From Exophiala sp. HKRS030 (Eukaryota > Ascomycota > Eurotiomycetes > Chaetothyriales > Herpotrichiellaceae): a DNA stretch of 64,000 nucleotides. The notes under the pieces are model-generated. The model did no database searches, was not told where the DNA came from, and worked only from the letters and a program-made list of their open reading frames with translations. This document shows positions 1 to 11,858 of the stretch, piece by piece. The number at the start of each line of letters is the position of its first letter. Positions within the stretch are counted from its first letter, which is position 1. The translations under genes were made by a program, and so were the position numbers. The stretch lies in assembly GCA_023897205.1 (NCBI GenBank), contig JAHWDD010000011.1, positions 599,653 through 663,652 of the forward strand, in the 5' to 3' direction.

Positions 1-1
1 C

Positions 2-388
2 GATGCTCGGAAGCTCATTGTCTGGGCACACCTAAGTTTGGGCACCCGCCCTATCCCGGAGGATAAACTGATTCGGTCGATTCAAGAATTCTCTTATGCC
101 GACATCAACAAAGCCGTGCCCCGGTACTTTAACTCGTCAAGTTTTCGAAGTGAATGGTTGATTCGAAGAAATGTATTGTTGGCCAAATGGAAATGTCCCG
201 TTTTGATCCTTCAGGGCTATGACAGCAAGACCCAGCCGAGGGAGTTTTACGGGGGGGTCTCCAAAAAGGAGATGCCCAATGCAAAAAGTGTCGACGTTCA
301 GTTTGTTAAGGCCGGACATTTCTGGGCCCTAGAAGCCCCCCAGGAGACGGCCGAACTCCTGGAGAGGTTCTTCCAGTGTCCTCTTTAA
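2..388 (+). CDS. Alpha/beta hydrolase, C-terminal part (5' end outside window)
   Basis: The reading frame is open from the first complete codon of the window and ends at 388, so only the last 128 residues are present. The fragment has the C-terminal layout of alpha/beta-fold hydrolases: a strand WKCPVLILQG followed by a loop, then VKAGHFWALEAPQ, where the His is the expected catalytic base, and a final helix (TAELLERFF). The nucleophile Ser must lie to the left of the window. The substrate cannot be told from this part. It sits tail-to-tail with the Zn2Cys6 regulator at 613-3187, beside P450s, an efflux pump and an esterase, so it may belong to the same detoxification group; that is inference. 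No frameshift is seen. Confidence 0.75.
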   Translation, partial: DARKLIVWAHLSLGTRPIPEDKLIRSIQEFSYADINKAVPRYFNSSSFRSEWLIRRNVLLAKWKCPVLILQGYDSKTQPREFYGGVSKKEMPNAKSVDVQFVKAGHFWALEAPQETAELLERFFQCPL

Positions 389-612
389 TCAGAGATATAA
401 GAGATATCTATCATTTATATACATGTCTGTGCTTGGGCCGTTGTCGCTAAAGTCGGAGTCCACGAAGAATGCACAAGCGCCATATATCATTTCAAGACGG
501 ATTTCTAGATGTGCTACAAAAGGTGTATACATATATCATTGGATTGTCTCAATCACATTCGATTTCCATCATCCCTAACCATAGATATAGACATCAAAAG
601 GCAGGGAGCATG

Positions 613-3187
613 TCAAGCCAAAAAGGTCCCCGAAAAAATGTCTACATAGTCCAACAAATCGCCGCTGAGCTCGAGGTTGGACGACATGGAGAACCAATCC
701 ACGCTATTCAAGGGGTCGGCCACGCCCACTTCTGCCATTGCTTCCGCTGTGACCGCAGTTTCCGATGGGTTCATGATTGATAGATGCTGCTGCTGCCCGG
801 TTCCAGCCTGGCCCTCGGTTGTATTTGCAGCGAAAAGATACTGGTCGCCCTCGATTTGGCTGCGATTGTCAATGTTGAGACTCAGCGATGTACTGTCTTG
901 TACAGTTCTCTCTTGACCATGACCATGACTACGACCCTGAGGCTGAGGCTGGCCGCCTGGCCCAGCTGCAGCACCATAGCTCCTGTACCTCGGAATCCAC
1001 GGCGTCAATCCAGCAGTCGAAGAGTGAGAAAAGACCTTCTCGTTCAGGCCTGACCCATCAGCCAACCAGGTCTGATCTGGTCTGTTCTGAGACGACGCAT
1101 CTTCCCTCCGCTCCTTCGCTTTCGAGTTCGAGCTAGCCGCAAACTGCTGCAACCTCTCGGCCAGGGCGTCGAGGTTCTGTTTTGGTACGATGGACATTTC
1201 CCAGTGCTGGATGAAGCGGTCGACGGTGGCCTTAAGCAACTCAAACTTGGCCCGGATCACCGGCTTCTCCGAGTCATCCTCGGCTAAGTCCTCGATCAAC
1301 AAGAACGCCGTCGCGGCCAGCCACGAGGCGCAGGCTGTGTACGGGTTGACGTTCTGGTAGTGGCTCTCGTGGCAGTTGACGACAATGTTGATCACGGCGT
1401 CGGCGGCATCGAAACATTGCTTAATCTCGCGCGAGAAGGACCCCGTTAGCGGTTGTCGATGTGCTTGGTAGTGGTCGTCCAAATTCGACATCTTGCGCGC
1501 GTACGCCTCAAAGACATACGGCCGCAGGGCCAGCAGTCTCGCAATCTCCGGCATCATGGCTAATTGATAGATATAGCTCTGTATGTGTAACGTCTCCAGA
1601 CTGGTGCTGTTGCTGTTGCTGATGATAATGCTGCTGCTTCTGTTGCTACCGCGACCAAAAGTCCGCGTGCCAAAATCCAGACTCTGGCCATAGAATTTCA
1701 AGTTGGCCGGTAAGAGCATGATGCATAGCTGGATGGCGTGGAACAAAATCGAGCGACTCGCCTCTCGCGATATCTCGGGCTCTTTCTTGGATGCTATATT
1801 TCTCTTGCTTATGGACGGACGAAGCATGCTCTCGCTTGGATAGGCGAAATCATGAGCGTGCGGGTTCAGCGAGGCCAAGACAATATACCAAGCCCGCATA
1901 GACTTGCTGCTGGTAGCATGCAAGGCTTTGGACCGCGCAATCAGGTCTGATTCCAAGAAACAACTCGGCTGAGGCTGGCCGCGAAACCAGCGATCGTCCT
2001 CGGCCGGCAGGAGGACGTGGTTTTGGGTCCAATCCATGATAATGGGCACGTGTTTGAGATGGTTAGCAAACTGGTCCATCTCCCAGACAGCCCAATAGGC
2101 CCGCCGTTTCTCTTCGTCCTCACACCACTGCTCCGGATTGCTCTTGTTGGCCATCGCCTCGCCATCTTGGTCGGCATCGAGAGCGTACAGTCCCAGCTCG
2201 AGGACGATGCGAATACAGAGGCCGAGATACCTCCACGCCCGACCACGGACGCCCTTGATCAACAGCCAGTGCGTCACTAGGATAAGGGCTTGCAAAAGAC
2301 ATAGTGAAGGGGGCTCGTCGCCACATTCGGCCATGGCCGCGTCGACCTCGTGGAGGGCCAGAAATGCAAAGTCGGAGGATGACGAGGAGGGAAAGCCTTG
2401 GACCTGTGTCTCTTGTCCACGGGTGCTCTTGCATGCAAACGCGATCATGATGGCCAACAGAGCCTTGATAGATCTTTCGTAAGATCCTTGGGTCAGTCTC
2501 GCAAAGAAGATGGGTTCTCTAAACAGCCTGAAGGAGGTAAAGGTCGTGAAGAAGATGTGGACCCTAGTGAAGAGAGAGTCAAAGATTAGACGAGAAGTGG
2601 AAAGACGCCAGAGAAACTGCCTACAGGTGATGCATCGTCTTTACAGGGATGGCTAAGTCACGACAGACATGTAGCACCGGGTCTTGTCGGCCCACGCCGT
2701 ACTCGGACGGCGACGTTGCCAGTCCTGTACTTTTGGGCGACAGGGGTTCTTCATTCGATACCCGACAGAGGAATGACACGGTTTGGATGTGCTGCGACCG
2801 GAGCAGGGCGTCGCCTTCAGGGATCGTGGCCGGGTCGGAGGTTGTGGTGTCCTCCTCCTCCCCATTATTGCCAGTTGCACTTCTTGATACTGCAGGTCTT
2901 TCTTTCAATCCAATTGTTGCTTCTGGTACCACCGTACTGACCGCCACCGGCGTGGGAACCTGGTTCTGGTTGTCCAGTCGACGTCTCTTGTGGATGCTGC
3001 CTACTTTGGGCCCTGGCTTCAACACCGCCGGGGGATAATGGCATACTTGCAGGATGGCTCGACAGTTAGAACAGCAGGGCACTTCCTTGCTGCATCGGAC
3101 CTTGCGGTTTCGACAGGCCTGACAGGCGACATTAGTCCGCCGATTGTCCAGAATGGGGGCTGCCTGTACTGGTGCTGATGCTGACAT
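613..3187 (-). CDS. Zn(II)2Cys6 fungal-specific transcription factor
   Basis: A nuclear regulator of about 811 residues. Exon 1 (3187-2703) carries the binuclear zinc cluster, CQACRNRKVRC then CSNC and a last Cys (C22, C25, C32, C39, C42, C49), followed by a basic linker with KRRR. Exon 2 (2563-613) opens with VHIFFTTFTSFRLFREPIFF, the start of the fungal_trans middle-homology domain, and ends in a low-complexity Gln/Ser/Gly tail with acidic residues suited to activation. The acceptor (cactag at 2566-2564) is clear; the donor is inferred as GA/GTACGG at 2702 because it is the only candidate of the right phase (phase 2), giving a 139-nt intron. It is divergent from the P450 at 3916 and shares a 0.7-kb promoter with it, so it is the likely local regulator of this cluster. 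Confidence 0.88.
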
Positions 3188-3915
3188 GCTTGGATTTCTC
3201 GACTACGTTGCACAGACAGACCTTGATACCAGCCTCAACAAAGTGGGTGGGAATAGAGAAAGCCTAATCCGAGTCCGAGAAGTCTGGGGTCTCGCGGTTG
3301 ACCAGTCTGTCGCCGTGCTAGCCTGGAAGTCTGGGGCGAGGGACAAGGCCGGGCCCATCCTTACGGTGTCCCACTACGGTGGAATAATCAGTACTGATGT
3401 AGCAATTGGGGCAGGCATATTACAAGTCACGCTAAACGATATCGAGTCTGCCGGTCTTCGCCTTCATGCATAATTAGGAAAGAGGGAGAGAACACTAAAA
3501 AAAACACTAGTACTAAATGATAGCAGCATGACAGTAAATATGTGAGTGACAGTTGCTTTCATTTGTACTATTGTTCCGCCGTACTTCTCCCTCAAATCCA
3601 TCCTCTCTCTTGTATCTCTCGCAACGCTTGCCCCGCAAACTTTCTGGGGCTTTTGGGACGAGACAGTCAATCAGACCGAGAAATTGGTCCGAGCATGGTC
3701 GTTCTTTTCGATGGCGGAATTCCCTCATTTGCGACACTTCCAGCCGATCAGACAGGGAGACGACTACTTTGTCGGCAGTGATGGAGCTTCATGGACGCAG
3801 TTTGATCTAGAAATGAGGTTCACCAGATGTTTCTGTCTATAAATCTGGTTCATCCGACTGCAGCCAGGCTTTACACAACCCACCAGGGCCAGCTAGAGCA
3901 ATAGCAACACTTCAA
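3188..3915. other. Divergent promoter region between regulator and P450
   Basis: 728 bases separate the start codons of the divergently transcribed Zn2Cys6 regulator and the first P450. I see no convincing gene here; the short open frames lack family features. A TATA-like element lies near the P450 (separate entry). Confidence 0.5.
3838..3844 (+). promoter_or_regulatory. TATA-box-like element of the first P450
   Basis: TATAAAT lies 78 bases upstream of the P450 start codon at 3916, in a plausible position for a fungal core promoter with a short leader. It is assigned by sequence and spacing only. Confidence 0.35.
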
Positions 3916-5658
3916 ATGGCCGTCTTCGACCCGTCAGGCCTAACCCCCGACAGCCTGGTGAGCCTTGGACTTTGGACTCTCGGATCTGTAAGTGACTCGT
4001 GACTTGACAAATCATATACAATGATATCCATGTCTAATTCGTATAGGCCGTCGTCTCCTCCCTAATCTTCTGCATCTACAATCTATGGCTACACCCATTG
4101 TCCAAATTCCCGGGGCCCAAAATCGCAGCGATTGCCCCTTTTTGGGCCATGCGCCACTGGCTCTCAGGTGACAATCTCTGGAGGATCAAAGAGCTGCACC
4201 AACGATACGGGCCGGTTGTGCGGATCTCGCCCAACCAACTGTCCTTCTGCAGCAGTGCCAGCTGGAAGGACATTCATGGCCACAAACCAGGCAGCGCCCA
4301 CCACAAGACGTTCCTCAAGGGAAGCTTCTATGAGCCATTCCCCGAAGATCTGCACCAGATTGTCTCGGAGTCGGACCCGGGTCGGCACGCAGCCATGAGG
4401 AAGTCACTTAGCCACGGCTTTTCGGCCAGCGCGTTGGGATCCCAGGAAGACCGCGTTCAGTATTTTGTCAACCTCCTCATTACCCAGATTGGCCGGCGGT
4501 ACACTCGGGCACCCGGGGACATGAGCAAATGGTACAACTATGCGACCTTTGACGTGATTGGTGAGCTGGCCTTTGGTGAGCCTTTTGGATGTTTGGAGTC
4601 TGGTTAGCATGACCTCCTCGTGGTAGTATCACTCCATGCTAAATTCTTCTAGGAGAATCACATTACTGGATTGACATCCTCTTTGCCTCGATCAAGAACA
4701 TGAATTTTATGCGATCGTTCGAGTACTCACCCTTTTTGCGATCAATCCTCCGAGCCGCCCTTGATATGAAACTTTTGCCTGCCCGAGTATATGCCCTCCG
4801 GGCTAAGATGAACAACTATGCCAGCGAGAAGTTGACGCAGTAGGCCCTAATATTGTCTATTTATGAGAGCACTTCACTCACCTAGTTCCTCAGGAGACTT
4901 ACAAGCCCACCTACCCGAGTCGACTTCCTCCAGCGGATGATTTCGGAGCGCAAAGAATGGACAGGCTTGGAGTTCGAAAAATTGCGGTCCCAAGCCATTC
5001 TTTTGACTGTTGCAGGCAGTGAGACAACGGCGACGGCGCTGTCGGGCATCACGTATTACCTCTGTCGAAATCCGAGAGTGTACTCCAAACTCACGACCGA
5101 GATCCGTACTGCTTTTACCGACTACGACCAAATCACTGGTCGAGCGACGGAAGTCAACCTTCCGTACCTAAAAGCCGTCATTGACGAAGGATTGCGATTG
5201 TATCCGCCCATCGCCGCCGGTCTGCCGAGGATCAGTCCCGGCGAGACGGTGGATGGCTGGTATGTTCCAAAGGGGACGATTGTCTCGGTCAACCCCTGGG
5301 TGGCTGGCCACATCGAGATGAATTTCCATGATCCCTTTGACTTTATTCCGGAGCGATGGCTCGACCCCGAATGTAAGGATGACCGGGCCGCCAGTCAGCC
5401 TTTTTTGTTAGGGAGTCGAGTTTGTTTGGGGCGGCAGTAAGTCACCTTTTCCAACTGGTCCCAAGGAATACTGAAGCTAACAAAGTTAGTCTCGCCCTAT
5501 TGGAGCTCCGGCTGATCCTGGCCAAGATCCTCTGGTCTTTCGACATGGAGCTCCAAGACGACGATCTGGACTGGGATCAAGCGAATAAAAATTACGTCTT
5601 TTGGGAGAAGCCGGCGCTTCCGATTCTGTTCAAGAGGGCGAGGGATATCACTCAATAG
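3916..5658 (+). CDS. Cytochrome P450 monooxygenase (microsomal, fungal class)
   Basis: A heme monooxygenase of 508 residues in five exons (3916-3987, 4047-4602, 4653-4839, 4894-5436, 5490-5658); all intron phases agree. A hydrophobic N-terminal anchor (LIFCIYNLWL) is followed by the FPGPK hinge at about residue 45. The oxygen-activation helix reads AGSETT (about 312), the ExxR motif is EGLR, then PERW, and the heme loop GSRVCLGR carries the axial Cys near 449. The Cys codon and the invariant Arg are present, so the enzyme should be active. General similarity is to isotrichodermin-C15-hydroxylase/benzoate-hydroxylase-like fungal P450s, but a substrate cannot be assigned. It is divergent from the regulator and upstream of an efflux pump and a second P450. 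Confidence 0.92.
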
Positions 5659-6218
5659 GAAAAAAGTACTCTCAAGGTGAAAGTATTTGGCTCCATGGAC
5701 GCTTCACTCGGGTCAAGGCAGACGTGCCCAAAAGACTCAGAGCCTACCACATCGAATCAGAAACAGAATCAGCATGTCCTGAATTTACTTCCCTAAATCC
5801 TGCTTTGCTATGTGAGGAGAAAATAGGCAAGGGCATTGTAGCATTGCTGGTGACCTACTTGCGCTCTGAGTATCCTAGTACAATGTGTGCGTGTATGTGT
5901 ATGTGAGTCGTTGATCTCGGGGGCTGTATCGTGTCACGAAGACGGGGGGGAGGTGAGGTGCCAATGAACTAACTGGGTAGATACGGCCTAAGCAGATATT
6001 TAGGTTAGCTAGTATGGATGAAGTGCAGTCGTCTAGTCATGAGAGTCGCAGATATACTGATGCCACAAGTATCTGATTGTCCGAGTTACAATCTCTAGCT
6101 TGTTGTCTTTGTCTGTCTGTCACTCTTCAGCTCATTCCATGTCTCACCGATGTTACTATTTCAAGTTGCACACCTCGCCTTCTTGTCTTAAAGACTACAC
6201 TCGTCTGAACGTGGGCTC
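5659..6218. other. Convergent intergenic region
   Basis: 560 bases between the 3' ends of the P450 and the MFS pump. Only short unsupported open frames are present; it should hold the two 3' UTRs. Confidence 0.5.
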
Positions 6219-8336
6219 TCAGTTCGCAATCTCCATCTCTTCGTGGGAAGACATGTGTACCTTGGCGTGTAAGTTCTCCACCGGAGCATCCACCCGATAG
6301 TTCATGGTCTTTTTGAAATCCATGATAAACAGACACGCAATACAGGCGACGGCGCCAAACGGGGCGGCAATCATGTACACCACCCGGAGAGAGTCGGCGT
6401 ACGCCTGCTTCAATGCCGCCACCCCGGCGGCGACTATTGGAGAGGTCACTCCTGGGATCTTGGTCAATGCCGCATTGTCACCACCCGCCAATGCATCGAC
6501 AAACAATTGGACCGACGCCACTGGTAAGCCGGCGGTAAGGGCGGCTTTGGCGACGTAGGCCGGGATCTTGGTCTCGAGTCTATTGTCCAGGGCGGCGGCA
6601 TAGATGGCGATGAAAATAGAAGCCCCGACCCCTCTCGCCGACGTCATGACCGCCGTCGCCGTGACGAAGAGATCATGTGGCGAGCATAACTGCACCCCAG
6701 CAATTACCAGAATCAAGGGGGCACCAAAACCAATCCCTGTCAAGCCGGCAAAGATGACCAGATTGGTCGACGTGTTGGGCTGTGTGGTCGCGATGCCCAC
6801 GATGCCGGCGGTAAAGATAAAGAAGCCAAAGAACAAGGGCACGCGGATGGTCCGGAACTTTGTTGCTATGTATCCCCAGAAGACGGTCGACAGGCCACAG
6901 GCAACCCAGAAGGGATTTCCACGGGCGGTCAGCAGGAGAGGGTCCGTTTCAAAGAGGACGGTAGTCCTAGACAGTTAGCAGCGATGTTCGCACCTTAGTA
7001 AAAAAGCGACAGGAACTCACAACGTAGGATAGAAAATGACAAAAGCAAATAATAACAACCCCTCGACCGCGATCAGGCCGATCAAGATGGAAAATGTGCG
7101 CCCGGCATGCCTCTCCCCTTTGAAGAGACCATGATGTAGGATCCCCGTACTAGTGCCCTTCCACTCGTACACTCCAAACGCAATCAATCCGACGATACCG
7201 ATAATCAGCGTTGCCAGGACCCGGGCATTGGTCCATTTATACAGGCCACCGCCGAGATTGAGACCGGTCAACAGTAACGTGAGCCCGACAGTCAGAAGGA
7301 ATGACCCCAGAATATCCAAACGGGCAATCTTTTGACCCAGCGAGAGCCCATCATACCGAGTGTGACGTTTGGGGGGCCGATAGCCCACCAAAACGCCGAT
7401 CGTGCCCAAGCCGAACAGGCCCATTTCGATCCACTGTCAAAGTTAGATGTTTAAGAAACATACAAGAAGAGACGAAAGAGAAGCAAGACGAGTTAGTCAT
7501 CATACGTAGAATTTTCGCCAGCCGCTCTTTTGATCCGCCTTGACCAGGGCTCCGATTGAGAGGGGCCCGGCTACCGCCCCAAGGCAAGCCCCAATGTTAA
7601 CAATAGATTGGGCCACTGGCGAATAAGGTCAGTCAGTGTATTTCTCACAAGACAGATAGGGGCAATTACTTGGCCTCCATTTCCTTGGCAAAATTTCGCT
7701 GGGAATACAATAAATCAAAGGGACCGTCGCGAACCCGAACCCGATCAAGGTTTGCGCGGCGATCAACCTATAGATGTCCTTGGAGCCGGGGGCTATGGCG
7801 GCACCTATAAAGGAAACGACATTTGACCCCACAATCAAGGTCTTGCGGACCTGGAACGTGTCGGCCACCGATGACAGGACCGGGCACAGCACGACCTGGA
7901 CAAGGTTGAGAGAATTGGATACCCACGTCTCGGCCGTGGCGCCGTCGAGATCTTTGCCAATGTATGAGAGCTTCTCATTCTTAGTACGAATAATAGTTCT
8001 TTTGGAGGAAGTCAGGAGACGAATTACCACGGCGGGAGGACCCTGAAGGGCCATGACCTGGACCAGATACAAGATAAAGATCGCCCCAACCGCGACATAG
8101 GTCCGGGCATGTAGCTCCGGCTCCTCATCGACATTGTCATAAACCATATTGGCTGTCTCAACGGTGTCGGAATTGTGATCAAGCTTGTCCACATGAAAGA
8201 AATTCTTCAAAGTGCCGTCGTGCTTGGGAATCGTCGTCGCTGTGCTGTCCGTGGGGATGGCACTCGTGGCGAGGTGGTCGACCTTTTCGGACTCCATGTT
8301 GAGGTTGCAAGCTCTCTCAGACGTGATGGAAGACAT
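6219..8336 (-). CDS. MFS efflux transporter of the TRI12 / drug:H+ antiporter-2 type
   Basis: A plasma-membrane proton antiporter of about 626 residues. Five exons: 8336-8028, 7970-7670, 7615-7506, 7433-7021, 6966-6219; all phases fit. The first intron (8027-7971, 57 nt) is a multiple of three and without stops, so naive translation keeps 19 false residues; removing it restores the expected GPPAV-LSYIGKDL join. Family marks are the cytosolic N-terminus, ATAETWVSNSL, a helix ending DTFQVRKTL (the motif-A loop equivalent), IPSEILPRKWRP, and about 14 hydrophobic helices. Members export sesquiterpenoid and other toxic small molecules. It lies between two P450s, consistent with exporting their substrate or product. 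Start chosen at MSSITSE; an in-frame Met lies 16 codons upstream and another 13 downstream. Confidence 0.9.
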
Positions 8337-9051
8337 GAGATAGAGAGTTAAAATGCAAAGAAAGGAGTCGTCAACGTAATTCACCTTGTCTATCTATATG
8401 TACTCAGGATCTTAGCCTCACCTTTGATATATGGGTTCTTCAGGATGGACGACGAGCTTGGCTCTCCAGTAATACCCCGGCCGCCCACGCTGATCCATCA
8501 CACAGACCAGTATCTCCTTGATTGCCCCAGATTCTGGATCTAAAGGACCCCAACAATGCATGAGAGATGCCCAGCTAGGGAGCGAGCATCTTGGCGTCAA
8601 AAAAATGGATATTACTGTCCCGAAAAATTACTCCTATTGGCTGATATGTTTGCAGTGGAGTTATGACCCGTCTTCTCAGCCTTGTCTCTTGTGCATTTGG
8701 GCTAATAAAGTTGTTGCTCTGCTACGTTTGAGTGCTCCAGAATCTAGTTTCCACAATCTTATGTGGGGAATTATTGGGATCGCTTCATTGCCGGCACGGT
8801 GGCTGTAAGGCGAGATTGGCTATGAGGCGTGATCGAACCGATATCAGCAAGAACAGCTGGGGATCCTTTAGCTTAGGCAGCCACATACAAAGGACTTATA
8901 TTTGATGGTCATGGTGGCAAATCTTTCCCTAGCTGATAATGATTCAACAGGTGGCCATAGTTAATCTAGGAGACAGAACCAGATCCTGAGAAAAATCAGA
9001 AGAAGACAATAAAGGTTTCTGTTTCTTCTCCAGATGACGTACAGAGCCTGG
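8337..9051. other. Intergenic region upstream of the MFS pump
   Basis: 715 bases holding the pump's promoter and the 3' UTR of the second P450. No reading frame with family features was found. Confidence 0.5.
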
Positions 9052-10967
9052 CTAATCACTCATCTCTTTCCCTCTCCACGCAAATTTGACAATCACTCCA
9101 GTCTGCCGCCAGAACCAGGCTGCATTGGTCTTCCACTCGGGATCAGAAGAGGCCCATTGCACATCGAGATATCGAAGTACCTGCGGGATGAACTTGCCCA
9201 TTTCCAGGATCGAAATGTTTTTCCCAATGCATGTACGGGAGCCATAGCCAAACTATCACACAATTAGTCAAAGTCTCAGTACATCATCACCATTCTAATG
9301 GGTGCATTGGGAGATAATAGTAATTAAAAGACCAACAGCAACTCACAGCTAGAAAGTTCCGATCCATTGTCTTCAACTCGCCCGGTGACGCCTCTAACCA
9401 CCGCTCCGGTCGGAACTGGTCGGCGTCGTCGCCAAAGACGTCTTTATTCATGTGGATCACGGGCGCATTGACGCTAACATTGGTGCCTCCTGGGATCACC
9501 TGGCCGCAAATCGTCGCTCCTTCGGCGGGGACAAAGCGTTCCAGAGGGAATGCCACGCCAGGGTGCATTCTCAGTGCTTCTTTCATCACCGCTTGTCTAG
9601 ATTCCGTTAATTCTGATCCTCTAAGCAGAGAACCGCTGGGTAGAAATTCCAAATGCTCACAAATATGGCAATTTCAAACACTCCTCGTAGGTGACAAACA
9701 CAGACAGCTGGCCGTTCTTGTCCGCTTCGTCAATCTCAGAGACCAGAGTCTTATAGGCCGAGGGAGTTTTTATTAGGTAGTAAAACACGGCCCGTAAGGA
9801 AATCGCCGTCGTGTCAGATCCGGCCAAACTGTAGACAGACGTCAGCGTCAGACCCAAGCTCATTCACTCACAGGCCTCATGTTTTCCATGCTGGTACTGA
9901 CATGTTATTGCCCAGGTGATTGACCATGTCCCGGTGCGAGATCTGACCGTCTTTGGCTTCCTTGGCGCGAAGCTGGGCCAGGAAGTCCATCCTCCCGTGG
10001 CCACTGCTACCTTTTTGTTCTTGGTCGTATCGTTTGATCTCTTCTTCGGTGATCTGTCATCCTCTGTTAGTGGAGTTCGGCGGGAGAGTCTTCTTGACAT
10101 TGAGCTTTTGCCGCATAGCTAATATGAGAATGCATATCCATACCTTAAGAAATCTCTTCAATGGGTCCGGCGGCCCAACCTTCAGTCTCGCCAAGATATT
10201 CAGGAGAGTCTTGTTTCCCACGAGATACTTGTGCAACCCCGGGAACTGGCCAATAACTTTGGCATAATTAAACGCAAAGTCCAAGTCCCCAATCATGTGG
10301 TCGACATCCCGACGTTGCTCGAGAAAGCCGAACCGGCGCTGAAAAGTGATCGACGCGATCACGTCAAATGCGTACCACTGCAACCAGGCGCCAAAGTCGA
10401 TAGGGGAGCCCGCGAGCTCCCGCATCCTGTCGATGAAGATCTTGGTGCACTCGTCCGCGTAGATCTCGTAGGTTTTCATGTTGGTCATCGAAAATAGTTG
10501 CGCCACGGGCCGCTTAAGGTTTTTGTGGTAGGTCGGATCGCGCGTCGAGAACAGACTGTCCATGGGCTGATCTTTGTAGTACGGAACGAAGACGACGTAG
10601 AAGTCAGTCTATTCCAAGGCTTAAAGAGTGGCCTCTATGATTAAAGACAAGGCCATACCTTAAGATAATTGCTCCCGATGCCATAGATTTGGGGAATCAC
10701 CGCCGGATCAGAGATCGAGACATGGCTGGGACCAACTCGAACAATCCGGCCATATTTCTCGTGTATTCGTCGGTATTCCACCGGCGATTGTCCTCCATAC
10801 ACCATGGATAGACGGTACAGCCCCGAGAATCGAGCAAGGAATGGTCCTGGGAGATTTCGGAGCCCAGGCTTGAACCCCGTACGGATGGAAGTAGCCAAAC
10901 CCAAAACCACCAGGGCGATGACAAGATAAAGAAGCAGGCTCAGGTTGTGATCCATTGAGATAGTCAT
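9052..10967 (-). CDS. Cytochrome P450 of the pisatin-demethylase-like group
   Basis: A microsomal heme monooxygenase of 514 residues in six exons: 10967-10659, 10608-10144, 10053-9902, 9828-9661, 9596-9347, 9252-9052; phases all fit. The N-terminal anchor (LLLYLVIALVVLGLA) precedes LPGPFLARFSGLYRL, typical of this group, then YGRIVRVGPSHVSISDP. The I-helix reads AGSDTT, the ExxR motif KEALR, then FRPERW, and the last exon starts at the heme loop FGYGSRTCIGKN with Cys near 456. Relatives O-demethylate or hydroxylate aromatic plant compounds, but many in this group have other substrates, so the function is inferred. It shares orientation with the MFS pump and follows it in the cluster. Confidence 0.92.
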
Positions 10968-11858
10968 GCTGAGCGTACTGTCACTTTTATTGACGAATGT
11001 CCAAGAGTCTCAACACCAAAGTAGGAGAGCCTTGTTACAGTGGCAGCAAGCCGGATGTAAAAAGGGCGATCAGATATGATTGAGATTTTCCAAGGACATA
11101 GTGACAAGACCGTGATCTGGTGTACAATTCGAATACTAGGGCCGGCCTTGGGCCATTCGCCGTGACCGCCAGATATATGGTCCCACGAGACGAACGATGG
11201 ACAATTTGGGAGTATTGCGGGGCATTCCTGACGTTCGGCCCATGTTCGCAGCAAAGGTGCAATTCTGCCAGACCTTGGCATCGTTGAATTAGAATCTCCT
11301 CAAGGTTCACTTTAGCAAGACATTCAATGCTTCGGACCAATTTCTCGGCCCCGCTTAGAAAAACGTCTTCATCTCTGGAATAGCCCTGAATGTGGAGGTG
11401 ATGGCGGAGGCCTGGAGCATTTGAGATTTCTCCAGCTTCTCGGTGTCCACGGTGCTTCTGAATCTGCTGGGTTGGCGTTTTGTGGGAGCGGGTTTCTTCT
11501 TTAGCTAAGTACCGTTTCACCCGGCCTGAACTGTCAGAGTATTCAGCTCTACAAGGATGTTCAGGGACGAGGGATGTGGAATTTACAAACTCTTGTCTCT
11601 CACAATCGACAGACGAGGCCTGTCGTCGGTTCCAAGCGGAAATATTACGCCTTATATTGATGGACTCGGAATGTCATCTGGGATTGAGTCGATAGAGATC
11701 TATTGACAAGTGCCATGATACTAACCCAGAAAATCTAAGAGTCGTGTCTAGCACAGCATCGGCAAATTGTCGACCACTTCCGGTGTAGGAGAAGCCTCGA
11801 TTGCTAGTACACATGAAATGGGCATAAAGAATTAATAGTCTCTGAGTAGCCCATATAT
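10968..11858. other. Intergenic region, nothing convincing
   Basis: 891 bases. A 161-codon open frame on the minus strand (11035-11520) has plausible composition but no motif or splice context that I recognise, so it is not called as a gene. Confidence 0.4.

Noticed and set aside
11035..11520. 161-codon minus-strand open frame between the P450 and the esterase
   Set aside because: Amino-acid composition is plausible but there are no family motifs, no splice context and no clear promoter; left as unresolved.
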